DNA from: Gonatopus flavifemur
Taxonomy: Eukaryota > Arthropoda > Insecta > Hymenoptera > Dryinidae
Direction: 5' to 3'
Assembly: GCA_018340375.1 (NCBI GenBank)
Contig: JAFFJZ010000001.1
Location: 53,498,001-53,562,000, forward strand
DNA length: 64,000 bases
The notes beneath the pieces are model-generated. The model had not been told where the DNA came from and did not search any database. It worked only from the letters and a program-made list of their open reading frames with translations. Both the position numbers and the translations under genes were made by a program. This document shows, one piece after another, positions 13,764 through 26,119 of this stretch (positions within the stretch are counted from its first letter, which is position 1; every line of letters starts with the position of its first letter).

Positions 13764-14067
13764 TCCGCGTGGAGAAACTTAGGATGATAAGGATCTCAGA
13801 AAAATCTGGCTGAAAGTCTGGTAGCAAGGTTGCAGAAGTATTGGGAAAGATCTTGGTGAGAGTCTTTTCAAAAAGTGTGGGATTCGGGACTCTCCTATAC
13901 TCCTAAGGGGCTAACAAGAAGTATGGGAGAGTACCAAACCCCGTACTTTTTGAAAAGACTCTCACCAAGATCTTTCCCAAACCGCTCCAACAATTTCGCA
14001 ACCTTGCTACCAGACTTTTAGCCAGATTTTTCTGAGATCCCTGTCATAGTAATTTTTTCTACGTGGA
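13764..14067. mobile_element. 304 bp foldback MITE, family A copy 1
   Basis: Arms pair from tccgcgtgg..ggatctcag at the left to ctgagatcc..ctacgtgga at the right, with inner blocks agtctggtagcaaggttg / caaccttgctaccagact and ggaaagatcttggtgagag / ctctcaccaagatctttcc. The loop is around 13905-13925. A clearly homologous copy with the same arm order lies at 47088-47395, which shows it is a mobile family and not a chance hairpin. Confidence 0.9.
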
Positions 14068-14085
14068 AAAATAATTGATTAATTC

Positions 14086-14461
14086 CAGCCCTATGCCACT
14101 GCCACTTTAAAGTAGGACCTTTATTGTCTTTCGCCACGAGACGTCGCTAATAGTACACTGGGTACGCAGGGATTGGGTTATAGCTCATAACATAACCTCA
14201 ATAAAAGATTATTTGGATCAACATTTTCAAGCAGTGGTGATATTGTTCCAATAAATTATTCAAATTATTCTTCCTATTCTGTTTGACACGTATAATATTC
14301 TTAAAGCTACTATATCCTCACTTGAAAGGTTAAGTTCGCATCTATGTTTATTTCGCTCCGTACCCACTGAACATGAAGCGCCACCTGGTTCGGGTCTAGT
14401 TTCAACGACAATAAGCGACCTCTTTTCGAGATAGGATTTGTATTGGAGTGGCATAGGGCTG
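14086..14461. mobile_element. Non-autonomous hAT-type element, 376 bp
   Basis: Terminal inverted repeats CAGCCCTATGCCACT (14086-14100) and its exact complement (14447-14461). Flanked by a perfect 8-base direct duplication ATTAATTC at 14078-14085 and 14462-14469. An 8-base duplication with CAG-starting ends is the hAT superfamily signature. No transposase fragment is visible, and the minus-strand open frame inside has no recognisable motif. It lies only 18 bases from the family A foldback, outside it. Confidence 0.88.
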
Positions 14462-14479
14462 ATTAATTCAAACAAAAGT

Positions 14480-15310
14480 TGATTTAATCAATCAAATATC
14501 CATTCTTATCAACAAAATGTTTTATAGGGTAATAACATAGACATAGAAATATAGGAACCGAGCATGAATCTCCTTAATGGACGAGCGGAATGAAGGTATT
14601 GCGGGGAGGACGACGAGGTCAAGTTGCGCACAGATTTGATTGGCCATGCATCTGCACATGCGCAGTAATTTAAACAGTTGATCGTCGCACGAATTTTGAA
14701 AGCAAATACTGAACCTCTCAATTGCGGTTATCTTTTACTATTTTTATTTATTCCTGAGGAACAATAAAGTTCATTACGAACGAACTATTACCTTCTACTA
14801 TCAAAATGAAATAAATAACCGTACAAAAATGGTAGTGTTGTGTCCCTGGTTGCAAAAATCAATCCGACTATTTCAAACTTTGGCATCAAGAACACAAAAT
14901 AAGAAAATTTCTTCCAATAAGTATAATCATTCACAGTATATAAAATACAATGTAAAGAAAATGTGGTTTTTCATGTGAATTTGAAACGGTTTTTCGTTCG
15001 AGATTACCAAGGATCGTGCACTTTATATTTTTTTCTACATTGCCTTGTCAAAATTATTCTATACATTGATTTAAACTTTACATTTTTTCCTACTTTTTCG
15101 AATTATAGCAGTGTTGCACATGCGCAGATACATAGCCAATAACAGTTGTGCACAATTTTACCTCATCACACCCTTCGTAATGGCTTCCACCCCTTAGCTT
15201 TACCCTCGATCCCTATATTTCTATCTCTAAGGGTATTAAATATTCTTTCGATTGAATAAATATTTGATCGATTCAATGGAACCTTATTTAAACCCACCGA
15301 GTATTTTATC
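14480..15310. repeat. Degenerate long inverted repeat
   Basis: Arms of roughly 180-200 bases at about 70-75% identity by eye. The best-matched blocks are atagaaatatagg near 14542 against its complement near 15215, and gcatctgcacatgcgcagt near 14648 against the complement of gcacatgcgcagatacatagcc near 15116. Outer limits are uncertain. Probably an old foldback or TIR element. The minus-strand frames across both arms are repeat shadows. Confidence 0.6.
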
Positions 15311-16991
15311 ACGACTATTCGACTGAATATTTCATCGTTGTCGGTAATTTTTAATCTCAGTGTAGAGAAGTATAAAATATTCTTAGATTTTCTCAAAAGT
15401 TACTATATTTTCCCGCGATATTTTGTTTCCTCCGTGCAGGACTGTATGATACCAAAGGAAGAAAGATGATACAAACAGCAGGGACGAAATTGAAAACGAA
15501 CTTTCCACTGCATTTCGGAGGTTACACTTGTCACTCATTCTTTGATAAAATAAAAAGATCTATCGTTCGGTTAAAAAATGATTGGGATAAAATTCATTTG
15601 AAACTAAAACACTTTCTTGTATGTATGATCATCACACTTGAATTCAATTGAATAGAAATGTCTGAAGTATAGAAAAACCTTTGAGCGAAGAAAGTAAAAA
15701 CTGTGCCGTTATGAAAAACATCTGCTTTCATCCCACGTGGTAGTAGATCCATCTCTGTCCGTTCAGAACAAATAACCATAACCAAGGCGAAAGGAAACAA
15801 ATGAACTACGACTTGATTCATTAAATTTCTCGTTTAAAGTAATCTATCTCATTCCTGAATTCTATTGCTTTTTTGCGAATTGAATTTTCGAAACAAAAGC
15901 ATATCTTTTGAATGAAGCAAATTGTCTACCGAAATCTAATGAATGAACCCATATTGGAACAACTATATATCGATAATAATAATTGAATAATCTCCTTCCG
16001 TTCTAGCATATCATTCCAGCTGCCCAATATTTATTCCCTTGATTCTCGTATCGTAATTGACCGTGAATTTCATTCAAATTTCATATTATGAATGAGCAGA
16101 GTAACACATATCGTACACAGTTGCGAAATCGACACCACAATTGGCGAATGTGGTGAGTACTACGCATTGTATAATTAACGTATCAATGTATCGATCTTTC
16201 GTGATGTCAAAGCAATTCGAGTGATTGGCGATAGCTTTATCAACATCGTTCAATTAGAAATTGTATGAATTCATCATCATACTTGATTTAAATCCAAATG
16301 AACACTGCTTTGTGTTATGCAGTCTATCCTCTCTCTCCCAAAAAACAAAACACTATTCTTCACCGTTGTGAAATGATTTCAAAATTATTCATCCGAGAAT
16401 TGTACAATCACCAGAAACTTGTTTATGGAAGCAAAGTTCCTACTTTGATCTCGAATTCCCTAATTTTTACAAGTCAACTCGTCATCTCTGAATATGAAAT
16501 CGTATTCAATATATAACAACTCACATTTTATTTTAGAACCCTTTCTGACCTGACGTTCATTCCAATGGACATAGAATTTAGCAAATTATCAAAATCGTTC
16601 CACAAATCAGAACAGTTTGAAATCCATAATATCATCAAGATAAAGGTGTCAATTGAAGATAAGAAAATTATTCAAAATTATATTTTCAGTATGATATATG
16701 TTTTTAAACGGAACTAATGTGATGAGAATTTCGAAATCTTCGATACTGCAATTACCGTTACTTGAACGAATTTTACTGATTCTACAGGTTGCAGTTTGAA
16801 TATTCAAAAAAATATGTTCAACTTCAAAGAGGTTTTGAGTATCAAAGAGTGTTTTTCATATTTTTAAATATTTTAATACGCAGCTATATTATGCAACAAC
16901 ATCATGTGTCCATTACAAGGGACACTGGGTGCCTGTTGGCAAAATTCATCTACAACAAGGTAACAAGTGTACATTCAAAAAGATAGAATGC
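15311..16991. other. Intron 1: no supported feature
   Basis: AT-rich intronic DNA without recognisable coding, RNA or repeat structure. Confidence 0.4.
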
Positions 16992-17200
16992 TACACTGAA
17001 AGGAGGCTGGTAACAGTTGTCAAATATATTCCTAAATAATTGATGACAATGATTACATTTCATTACGTGTTCATAATGATTAAGTATTTTATGAATTTAT
17101 GAATATCATTGATATTTGTTCAATGTTATTGAATATTTGATCGGTCAGATTTGAGAATATATATTTGATAACTGTTACATTCGGTGGATTTAATACGTTA
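16992..17200. mobile_element. Small AT-rich foldback
   Basis: ctacactgaaagg..taacagttgtcaaatatattc on the left pairs with gaatatatatttgataactgttacattcggtgg on the right. The interior is rich in atttatgaat-type palindromes. Lies immediately left of the mariner insertion. Confidence 0.6.
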
Positions 17201-17267
17201 CCTGCAAATTTCATCAACTTAAGAACACCCACGCTTTTCGGAACTTTTGAACGATTTCATCGATCTA

Positions 17268-18549
17268 TTAGGTGTACAAATAAGTTTCCGCGGTTTTTTA
17301 TACAAAATTAGGAATTTATTGTAAAGGAAAAGTACATGACGTTTTATTCAAAGTATTTTCCATCATTTGCCACTACTTTTCCCCATCTTTCTGGCAACAT
17401 TCGGATACCCCGTCGAAAAAACTCTTCATCTTTTGACGCTATCCACAAATCTACCCAATTTTTGGTGTCTTCATATGATGTGAAGCGCTGCTCAGACAGA
17501 CCATGTGCCATCGACCGGAACAGGTGATAATCAGAAGGGGCTAAGTCTGGTGAATACGGCGGGTGGGGTAAAACTTCCCAGTTGAGTGTTTCCAAGTATG
17601 TTTTTACCGGCGCCGCAACATGTGGACGAGCATTATCGTGTAAAAGAATAATTTTGTCGTGTCTGGAGTAGTAATGGGCGCGTTTTTCCTTAAGTGCCCG
17701 ACTCAATCTCATCAATTGTGTTCGGTAGAGAGCTCCAGTAATGGTTTCGCTTGGTTTCAGCAATTCATAATACACGACACCAAGCTGATCCCACCAAATA
17801 CACAGCATGAGTTTTTTCCATGAATATTCGGCTTAGCTGTCGATGTTGATGGTTCGCCGGGCGTAACCCATGACTTTCTCTTCTTTGGATTATCGTAGTG
17901 AATCCATTTTTCGTCACCAGTGACTATACGATGCAAAAACTCTTTTTTATTCCTGGCAAGCAGCATTTCACTCATGCATAATCGGCGTTCAACGTCTCTC
18001 GCCTTTAGTTCATATGGAACCCAATTTCCTTGTTTTTGAATCATTCCTAACGATTTTAAACGATGTGAAATTGCTTGTTGAGTCACTTGTAGAGTAAGTG
18101 CAAGTTCTTTTTGCGTTTGGGACGAATCTTCCTCCAATAGTACTTCTAATTCCATGTCTTCGTACACTTTCGGCCTTCCACTGCGTTCTTTGTCTTTAAC
18201 GTCAAACTCACCGTTCTTAAACTTTTGAAACCATTCCTGACAACTTCTCTCACTTAAAGCAGCTTCACCATATGCTTCTAGAAGCAATCGATGCGCCTCA
18301 GCTGCAGATTTTTTCACATTAAAGAAGTAAATCAAAAGTTCCCGCAAATGATGCTTATTCGGAATAAAACTTGACATTTTTGCACGAAAAAAATTACGTG
18401 ATGCTGATACGGAATCACTAGTACTTTAAGGTTATGGTGTTGCCAGATGACTAAACTTGGGATATTACGTTTTACATCTGACAATTTCTCCATAACCTTC
18501 TGGTGGGGCCATCTTTCGACAAACCGCGGAAACTTATTTGTACACCTAA
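17268..18549 (-). mobile_element. Mos1-like mariner transposon, nearly intact (1282 bp)
   Basis: Complete Tc1/mariner element on the minus strand inserted in intron 1. Both ends carry the same 29-base inverted repeat without a mismatch (17268-17296 and 18521-18549, starting TTAGGTGTACAAATAAG), and the target TA is duplicated at 17266-17267 and 18550-18551. The length of 1282 bases, a start codon 172 bases from the 5' end and the AGGTGTACAA core of the repeats match the Mos1 layout (mauritiana subfamily, about 1286 bp). Perfect ends and one coding lesion indicate a recent arrival compared with the decayed elements around it. Confidence 0.97.
17344..18377 (-). pseudogene. Mariner transposase (DD34D), one-base frameshift
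   Basis: Encodes a cut-and-paste transposase that would be about 344 residues if the frame were continuous, the normal Mos1 size. The first part (minus strand from 18377) has the N-terminal paired helix-turn-helix region, RSGRPK, WVPYEL near residue 120 and the first catalytic Asp in VTGDEKW at residue 155. The second part has the second Asp in LLHDNARPH and the third in YSPDLAPSDYHLF, with exactly 34 residues between the last two. The frames are separated by loss of one A in a run at 17812-17817 (six where the frame needs seven), just after NIHGK. No other stop or gap is seen, so all catalytic residues survive. As it stands the gene gives a truncated protein without two catalytic residues. 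Confidence 0.95.
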
Positions 18550-18551
18550 TA

Positions 18552-21529
18552 CATGAATCATTTCTCAAGTGTTCAGGAGTTTGGAATTCAATTTTTATCA
18601 AAAATTTGTGAATTATGGCATAGTTTTCCACAACTCATCCAAAGTAACAGGGAAAGAATTAAATCCATCCACTGTACCAATCCTTTCTTTCAGTGAAGAT
18701 GAACGAAAATTAACATGAACAAAATTCTTACGGTTGGCCGATGTATAAAAATGACTAGAAATTAATAATCACGTTCCAATGGATTTCAAGATAAAAATCC
18801 GTTACAAGAAGGTTGTAACTCTCTTATAACATTGAAGGTTTTAGTGGTATCGCTGCAGGATGTCCAGCCTCGGAGAATTCCAATGGAATCGATCAGTCAT
18901 AAAATCAGGTTGAACGAAATGACCAATGAAACAAATAGAAAATTCCCGAACTGGATACCCTGCACTGATACTACTTCTCACGTGGTGCTGATATGCTACG
19001 TAGGTTGGAGTTGAAAATAGAAAAAAAGATATAAGATGATACTCTGTTTTGTTTCTAAACACTCATCGACAGACTGTATTTATAATTAATAAATGTTTCT
19101 TTTGGAAAATTACCTATTTCGTTGAAATTCTTTGTAATTTTCGTTTGATATATTGAATCATTGGAATTTAATGAAGATTCATTACGAACAGTGATATACA
19201 AATATTTTCAATTTTTCCCCCTATGTTCTAGTCATAGACACCCTGTGTCCATTGGAATGGACATATCAGTAATTTTCAATCTACGTTACTAAAAATTCTG
19301 TAAAAATTCAGAGTTAATACTAGGAGCTATAGAAACTATTGCCTATTGAGAAAAGATTTTTATAGTTATCAGAGTTAAGCCAGGTCAGGAAGGGACGAGT
19401 ACCACAGTAGTCAGTAGATTTTGATTTCCAATCACACGATGACTGCTCATGCATTGAGTATAGAGTTCAGAAGCAATTTTGATCTTCAATGGATTCGATT
19501 ACATGATTTTGAAGGAAAAAAATCATTTTCTGTTAATTGTCATCGTTATAAATGGTTGGAATTGAGTTGCATATTGGGAACAATTTCTCTCGTTTCTCGG
19601 AGACAAGTAAGTATCCTGTACGTATATATATATTATATAGAACACTCAAATATCTTGGTAACGTCAGGTGCCATAGCTCTTCATTTTCATGCGACATTGA
19701 TCCACCCAGCACGTGAATACGTTCCTCGATGTAATGGAGCTTAAACCATCGACCGATTCTAGTGGCTAAGGAATAAAACCTAAACAAATACATGATTCCC
19801 AATTTTCTGCAAGATACCAAGCGAGTATTGGAAAACTGTTATTACTTCAGGGTATGCAATACTGATTTGCGTAATAGCTGTTCAAATTTGATGGAAGTTT
19901 TAGTCGGAAAATTCATTTGAATATCCAAATTATAAGCATTTCTTACTTTCACCAACACTGAGAATAAAACTAACCTTAGTAATCTACGGAAAAACAATGT
20001 TGATCGACATTGGTAGTTGGCAACTTTCAATATCAGTTGATGATTATTATAATTAGTCCCCAAATGATCCCTCTAGCTCGTCAAATTCTAGAATTCCTTG
20101 CGAGGGCAGAAGAATGCGTGTCACAAACGATCAAATCAACGAAGGAGGGTTTAAAAAACATAAATTCATTCAAGTACAACAATTGGCTATTCGAAAAGTA
20201 CGTTAATAACATAAAGGGAGCCGTCCAACCAATCTTCATCAAACGCGTATAATTAAATCTATTCATCCAATTTACTATTGTCCAGTCTGATATTTTTATG
20301 GTATCAAATTTCAATCTTACGTGAATGCAAATAATCCCATTCTTCTTCTATATGAGAGAAAATTGAATCGAAACTTTTCATCTCCGAAAGTGATTCCGTA
20401 CATATCTATTTGATGATTAATACCAACACGATTTTATAAAATTATTTTATATATCCGAGAGGGAGTTTTTTCTACTCAGCGACGAAAATGATACCTCCGT
20501 TGAAGTATATTTTCTTTGTTTCTAAAATTCATTGAGGATTATATTGAATTACCTTGCGGTGAAATTTATAACTAGATCGTGAAAATTATAACGAGTTTCG
20601 TTTCACTTCAATCCAAGGGATCCGCTAGTTTCAAAATTTCTCACATATTTCATTCGCGGAGGTTGTTGTTAAGATAACAACAATGCAGGGAAATCTTCAC
20701 CCCTGTAACTCACTCGTCGAGATAGGAAATTGATACCATATTGTATCACACAAAACAAATAAACGAAACTTTCATATCCATCCTTGAATTTCGATATCAA
20801 TATCCCACGATTTTCCAAGAAATACCAAAAATCATGAAACTTTTGACAGCCGTTCAATGTTACGAAATTGAATTAATTCGACTTCCCGTTCATCTGAAGT
20901 ATTTGGGGAACGAAAATATGAGAGGCAGATGAATAATAGGGAGAAGTTTCGGTATTCAAATGGATACGAACATTGATTGAATAAGATATATCAATATCCA
21001 CTCGGACAAGTTGGAAAGAATAACTTCACCAACTATTTCTCGAATTTTATCTAGATGCATTTGAAACAAGGAGCCTTTTTGTCGCTATTGTATGGATTCA
21101 AGCTCAACTTTCTCAACAAAACACTGAAATCCTAGGCAGAGTGGCATTTAGCAGCCACATCCACGACGGATGCAAAAACGATCGTGTAGAATCGTACGGG
21201 AAGTTCGCGTGTGGTTGTACGTCGAACTGAAGGGGCAAAAACATGTTATCGGCAGCTGCATCGAACAGCAGAATTTCGCTCCTGGGTTCATTGAAATTCG
21301 TGAATGCTACAAGGAAGAGGAGTCACGTGCCTGTTGTGGTGTATTTTATTCCAGACGAGACGAAACCTCGTAAAAAGCATCGTTGTTACCGTGTAAAAAT
21401 GCTCGAATTTCGAATTTTGACGTTCCTTAGAACGGTTACTATGGTCCAGACAGGTGTATGTTGTATATGCTTTTATTTTCATCGTAGTTGAGATAGGTTT
21501 TAGGGATGAAATCGAAAGGAAAGGGGATA
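18552..21529. other. Intron 1: no supported feature
   Basis: About 3 kb of intronic DNA. A GC-richer stretch near 21150-21400 has overlapping short frames on both strands but no motif I recognise. No inverted-repeat ends found. Confidence 0.35.
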
Positions 21530-21756
21530 CACTCCCAACAAAGGTTTGGAAGTTTTTTTACCAAACATTTTTTGGTAAGTCGGTGAAATTACAAACAATT
21601 TTTGTCAATTGAGGAATCTTTTCTGGGAAATCACAAAAATTGTTTGGAAATTTACAGAAAATTTGTGAGTTCTCGAACAATTTGGAAATTTACCAATCTG
21701 TAAGTTTTTCACCACACTTTTGTGCTTGGAAATTCACGAATATTTTTTACAGTGTA
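21530..21756. mobile_element. MITE-like AT-rich repeat
   Basis: Runs from actcccaacaaagg to attttttacagtgta. The interior repeats ggaaatt(t/c)ac and acaaa(a/c)aattt(t/g) blocks on both strands. The 'tttttacagtgt' right end is the same style as other small elements in the window. The left end is poorly defined. Confidence 0.4.
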
Positions 21757-22375
21757 GGTTTTGCAAAGTTTTGATACCTACATGAAATGAAACTAAAGTG
21801 AAGGTTTTATATCCGTTTCGAACTATTGATATCTCATAGGTGTAGTCATAACAAATGATTATAGAAGTCCTTCAAAGTTACAGTGAAAACTTTTCAATGG
21901 TATTACAAGCGATATAACATCAGGTGAGGGTATTTTCAATACAACGGTAGTGGTCTCGTTTCTACGATATCTCCATGCCACTAACAAGGATCATATATTC
22001 TATTCTTTCCTCAAAGTGAGGATATATATACAGACCAAAGAGCTTGACTGGAACATAACGGATGGGAGGTTCTTTCTTTCCTGACTTGTTATCATTTGGA
22101 AAAATACGCATGACTATTCGTTAGTATTTGTTCTTTCCCCGCACATACATTTCTCTCTTTTTCTTCATTTTCTTGTTTCATTTCTACAGGATGTAATGAT
22201 GATCTAAAGATGTTGAAAATTTGTGGATGGAAATTATAAGTTCTTGGGATATAGATCATTTGTAATTCTCATGAATTTTATGCTATTATCATGTTTTTGT
22301 TATTCAATTTTCACTTCGATATTTGATCTATTATCGAATTTAACACTTGACAAATCATTAATTTTCTGCTTTCAG

Positions 22376-22525
22376 ATGAATTCAGGAGCAAAGTAGCTTG
22401 CGAGAACGATGTCATCAATTTAGTATGTTATCCCGGTCGAAGAGTTGCCATCTTCAGTGCATCTTTCGGCCGAACGGAGTATGAATCGTTGCAATGTCCA
22501 CAACCTCGAGGGGTGAAAGAAGAAA
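22376..22525 (+). CDS. EVA1C: EVA1C-like gene, exon with the start of SUEL lectin domain 2
   Basis: Second recognisable exon, 150 bases, bounded by a good acceptor (ttttctgctttcag) and a canonical donor (gtgagt). The two leading bases complete a Tyr codon with the last base of the exon at 276-399, giving the junction CRP-Y-EFRSKVACEN. From there the reading is the canonical first half of a SUEL domain: VACENDVINLVC, then VAIFSASFGRTEYESLQC, with Cys residues and the SA-(Y/F)-GR signature in place. It ends phase 1, matching the next exon. The domain is therefore split by an intron in its middle, while domains 1 and 2 are separated by a 21,976-base intron. The open frame continues for about 50 codons past the donor by chance; that extension is not coding. 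Confidence 0.86.
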
Positions 22526-23432
22526 GTGAGTATCACGGATTTGATTCTCATCATTGTTCCATAATTCACCAGTTCACGCATGAAGCAACGGGATGCATGC
22601 AGGATCGAAAAGTGTCAAGATCCCACTTTTTATACAACCTCAAAGTCGAAGTGCAATTTCATTATTCAATTCGATGAAATTGAGAATTTTACTACAAGTC
22701 TCGGATGTTTCGAAGCATTAATCTTCACACTTGAATTCCTATCTTGACAGAATGAGAAAATATTTCAGACTTTGGTTCACATAGATTCTGAGGAGATGGG
22801 GGAACTAATAGTATCACTGTATCCCCTTTAAAGTAAACTTAAATTCAATTCTCATTAATATCGCGAATTCAAATGAAATGAGATAGATGTAGTATTTATC
22901 TAATCCTAGAGCAAGGCATTTTATTCATGAAGAATTACGATAAATTACCCGGATAGAAATGTGAATCGGCTCATTCTAAGCCCCGTTCAGGCCCTGATCA
23001 GAAAAATTTGGGCCCTCACAGTGCCTAAGGTGGGCCACTTTTCAGTCGGGAAGACTTCAACCCGGGTTACCGTAATTATTCAAGCAATCACAGATTATTA
23101 ACGACAGTTCTTTTCACTCCTCAACGCCCACCTAATAATTGAAGCATCAAATCTTAGTCTCATCTTCATTTGAGAGCTGTGGTAATGCTTGAACTGATAC
23201 GTGTGCGTTGTTCCTATTATCATGTTCACCTTCCGTGAATAGGAATCTCGTACTTCTTTAGCAAATATTTGAAGATTCAGAGAAATGTGTGGAACTTCCA
23301 TTACAAATCCATTGAATACACAAGTGAATCGTAATTAATTTCAGGTTTTAAAAAATACATTGTGCGTTGAAGTTTGAATCACTGATTCAGTGTACACTTT
23401 TCATTCTAGGATGCGGATATCCATAAACATCG

Positions 23433-23578
23433 CTGTAAAAAGAAAGTCTTAAATTCGGCTCATTTCATGGCCGAATCTATGATGCAAACAAATTAAGCCG
23501 AAAAAACAATCGCCGACAGAATGGAAAACGCATTGTTTGAAATTAAGATGCAAACAGATTGGGACTTTCTTTTTACAG
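23433..23578. mobile_element. 146 bp foldback MITE
   Basis: Ends are ctgtaaaaagaaagtc and its complement gactttctttttacag. Internal gatgcaaacaaatt and gatgcaaacagatt are direct repeats. No clear target duplication. Confidence 0.75.
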
Positions 23579-24194
23579 GGATGATTTTGTGCATGTATTA
23601 TTCATACAAAACAACATTCTCTAGATTTGTCTTCATTGATTTTTAAGGTCTCATATAATTTTTGTTCAATTTCTCTCTTTAAAATGAAACCTATTCTGAT
23701 GAAGATTTATTTTCTTCCTCACTTGTTGGAATTTAGATTTACTTTGAAGTAAAGTGAAGAAGGTTAATTCATTCCTTCCTGAGAGAAGAGCTTTGGATCA
23801 GGAAGATTCGCGGCTCCGGTAGTAAACATGATTCTAAATGTATTAAATTTGATTTTTTGATTCTAAAAATTAGGAGCAATAGCTACTTGCTTCTTCATCC
23901 TAAATAATATGATCTTTGTAAACTATTGTCCAAGAATGGAGTCACTCTGTTCATTCAATCACATTTTGCAGACAATGTTTGTTCATAAACATGAGTTTCT
24001 ATCACTCTTTTATCCAGTTTTAAAAAATTGGCTATGAAAATCCGAAATTTATCTGCATGCTCGCTTTATTTTGAGGATGATCCTTTCAAGGGGTGATATC
24101 ACCTTGAGTCCACGAAATTTTCTGCCGTTTTCTAAGACTTGTCACCAAGGATAGAAAAATCTTTGAAATATGGGATTTTGTGCATATAAAAGTA

Positions 24195-25055
24195 GGGGAA
24201 GGTCGGATAAAACCTGGTACCACAACTTCAATCGGTCATAGAGAAGTTCCTATTAGCAATAGATTAACCAACTAAAGCTTCTCAGTTTCCTGATTCATTC
24301 ATTAACAACATACTATTCGTATATTGCTGTAAAATTGATACAATTTTTGTCATATTCGTTCTAGTCAAAAGATACAAAAACCCGGTTGTTTCACTCCATG
24401 GGCAGGGTAAAACCGGGTACTCTTTTAAATCAATGCAAAACATTTCTGAATTGTGAAATTTTTAGCACCAACTGTTGAATTCGGTAAAAATGCCGGAAAC
24501 AGACGTGAGTCGCCAACTAAAAAAAATTGTTCAGAGAAAGAACAACTCTTTTTTTGCGGCCAACTCAGTTGAGAACAAAAGTCGCAAGCACGCGCGAAGG
24601 GATCTTCAAGAATGAACATGTTTTGATGACTATTTGAGAATGAAAACACAAATTCTATTCAATTTCATAAATTGGAAGATACAACCTCAAGTAGCCGGTT
24701 TGACCCCACAGCGACTTGTTGAGGTCAATATGGCTTAGATAGATTATGCGTTGCTCTAGGCGAATTATTAAAGAATGGAAATACGCAGGAAAACATGCTC
24801 AATTGCAGTATTTACGTGCCTCTTTCTTGAGAGAGTGGTGAGGCAATTGAAACTCACTACGCAAATGCAAGAACTTTGACCATTTTTTCGCAGAAACCTT
24901 TAAACAACGTTCTAAGCGAGAAAGAGCGTTGCATCGATTCTGTTGTTCTCTCTAACTCCTCAAAATATCTACTGCCACTAGTCCAAACGTTTGCTGTCAG
25001 AAAGAAGCACTAATCAGGGAGATATTCAGGTACCTGGTTTTATCCGACTCTCCCC
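24195..25055. mobile_element. 861 bp TIR element with TA duplication (nest 1)
   Basis: Inverted ends of 27 bases with three differences, starting GGGGAAGGTCGGATAAAACC on the left and GGGGAGAGTCGGATAAAACC on the complement of the right. Flanking TA at 24193-24194 and 25056-25057 fits Tc1/mariner-type insertion. The interior repeats a 'ggtaaaaccgggtac' theme (near 24405). No transposase seen. It abuts the left arm of the outer foldback. Confidence 0.8.
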
Positions 25056-25058
25056 TAC

Positions 25059-26055
25059 TAGTCTTTGAGTACCAGAAACATATTTTATCATATTTTTACA
25101 ATACAAAATTGCGGCATATCAGCATATTCAAAATAAGTCTGTTAATTTACATGGGTGTACCGCTACAAGTCACAATTTTTAATGTAGGAGAAGAAACTGA
25201 AAAGTTTCTCAAAATATAGTCCAAAATGTAGCGGATTTTTCCGAAAACTCATTTTCAAGAAAATGGCATTGATTTGGATTTTTTTTCCATTTCTTCTTTG
25301 TTGAACCGATCGAAAATCCCTTATAAAATCTGTCGTATTCAATTTGTCGAAAAAATCCTACGATGGTCGCTAGATTTTGGACTATATTTTGAGAAACTCC
25401 TTGGTTGTTTGTTCTACATTCATAATTGCGACCTGTAACGGTATGCCCATGTAAATTAACAGACTCATTTTGAATAGTATGATATGCCGCCATGTTGTGA
25501 TGTGAAAATATGATAAGATGTGTTTCTGGTAGGGGAGCGAGGGGCTAGTTGTAACAGTTTTTGGAAAAATGCTAATGTTGTGAAATATATACATAATTTC
25601 CTGCTCATCATTGAATGTTTCGTAAGTGTAAACATTCACTCATCATATGCAAAAAGATATTGTTACAACTTGCCCCATCGTACGATTTCGTATATATTCG
25701 TTGACTATTACAAAACTATGCAGAATTCATGCAAAAGTTATTTAAGCATTCCAAAACTCAATACATAGACAAAGTGAATAGTCACTCACATATTTGAAGA
25801 GGATTGATTAATAGGACTGAAATCAATGTTTGCAAAACGATGTTTTTTCCATTTTCTGCCTCAAATGGATCCTATGTTTCTAGACACTCACAGCACTGTC
25901 TCCCGAGATACCGATAGTGTGTAGTTAATGGAGCATGTCATAGATTGGAGATTTAATTCCAAATCTAGCGGCAATACTTGAAATCCATCGAATAATTCGC
26001 GTGTTATTACTTACCCCTGTTACAACTAGCTCTTCGCTCTCCTACTCAAAGACTA
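25059..26055. mobile_element. Foldback interrupted by a later insertion (nest 1)
   Basis: Left end TAGTCTTTGAGTACCAGAAAC (25059 on), right end ctcaaagacta (26045-26055). Inside, the arms pair for more than 200 bases: ccagaaacatattttatcatatttt with aaaatatgataagatgtgtttctgg, gtctgttaatttacatggg with cccatgtaaattaacagac, and tttctcaaaatatagtccaaaat with attttggactatattttgagaaa, meeting near 25300. The right arm is broken after tttctggta by the element at 25532-26042. Removing that element and one TA restores the pairing gtactcaaagacta / tagtctttgagtac. Confidence 0.85.
25532..26042. mobile_element. 511 bp TIR element inserted in a foldback arm (nest 1)
   Basis: Ends GGGGAGCGAGGGGCTAGTTG and, on the complement of the right side, GGAGAGCGAAGAGCTAGTTG, both continuing TAACAG. 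TA is duplicated at 25530-25531 and 26043-26044. It sits exactly inside the broken right arm of the surrounding foldback, which proves it arrived later. The interior contains tgttacaacttgcccc, an internal relative of its own ends. No coding sequence seen. Confidence 0.85.
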
Positions 26056-26119
26056 CACCGCAAAACATAATTTATTCGATCGAATGGACTGAAATTAGTT
26101 GTGAAAATTAGTTCCTAGT

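Noticed and set aside
25209..25639. Two overlapping minus-strand frames of 85-94 codons
   Set aside because: They follow the arms of the 25059-26055 foldback; the reading is repeated in mirror form in the other arm.
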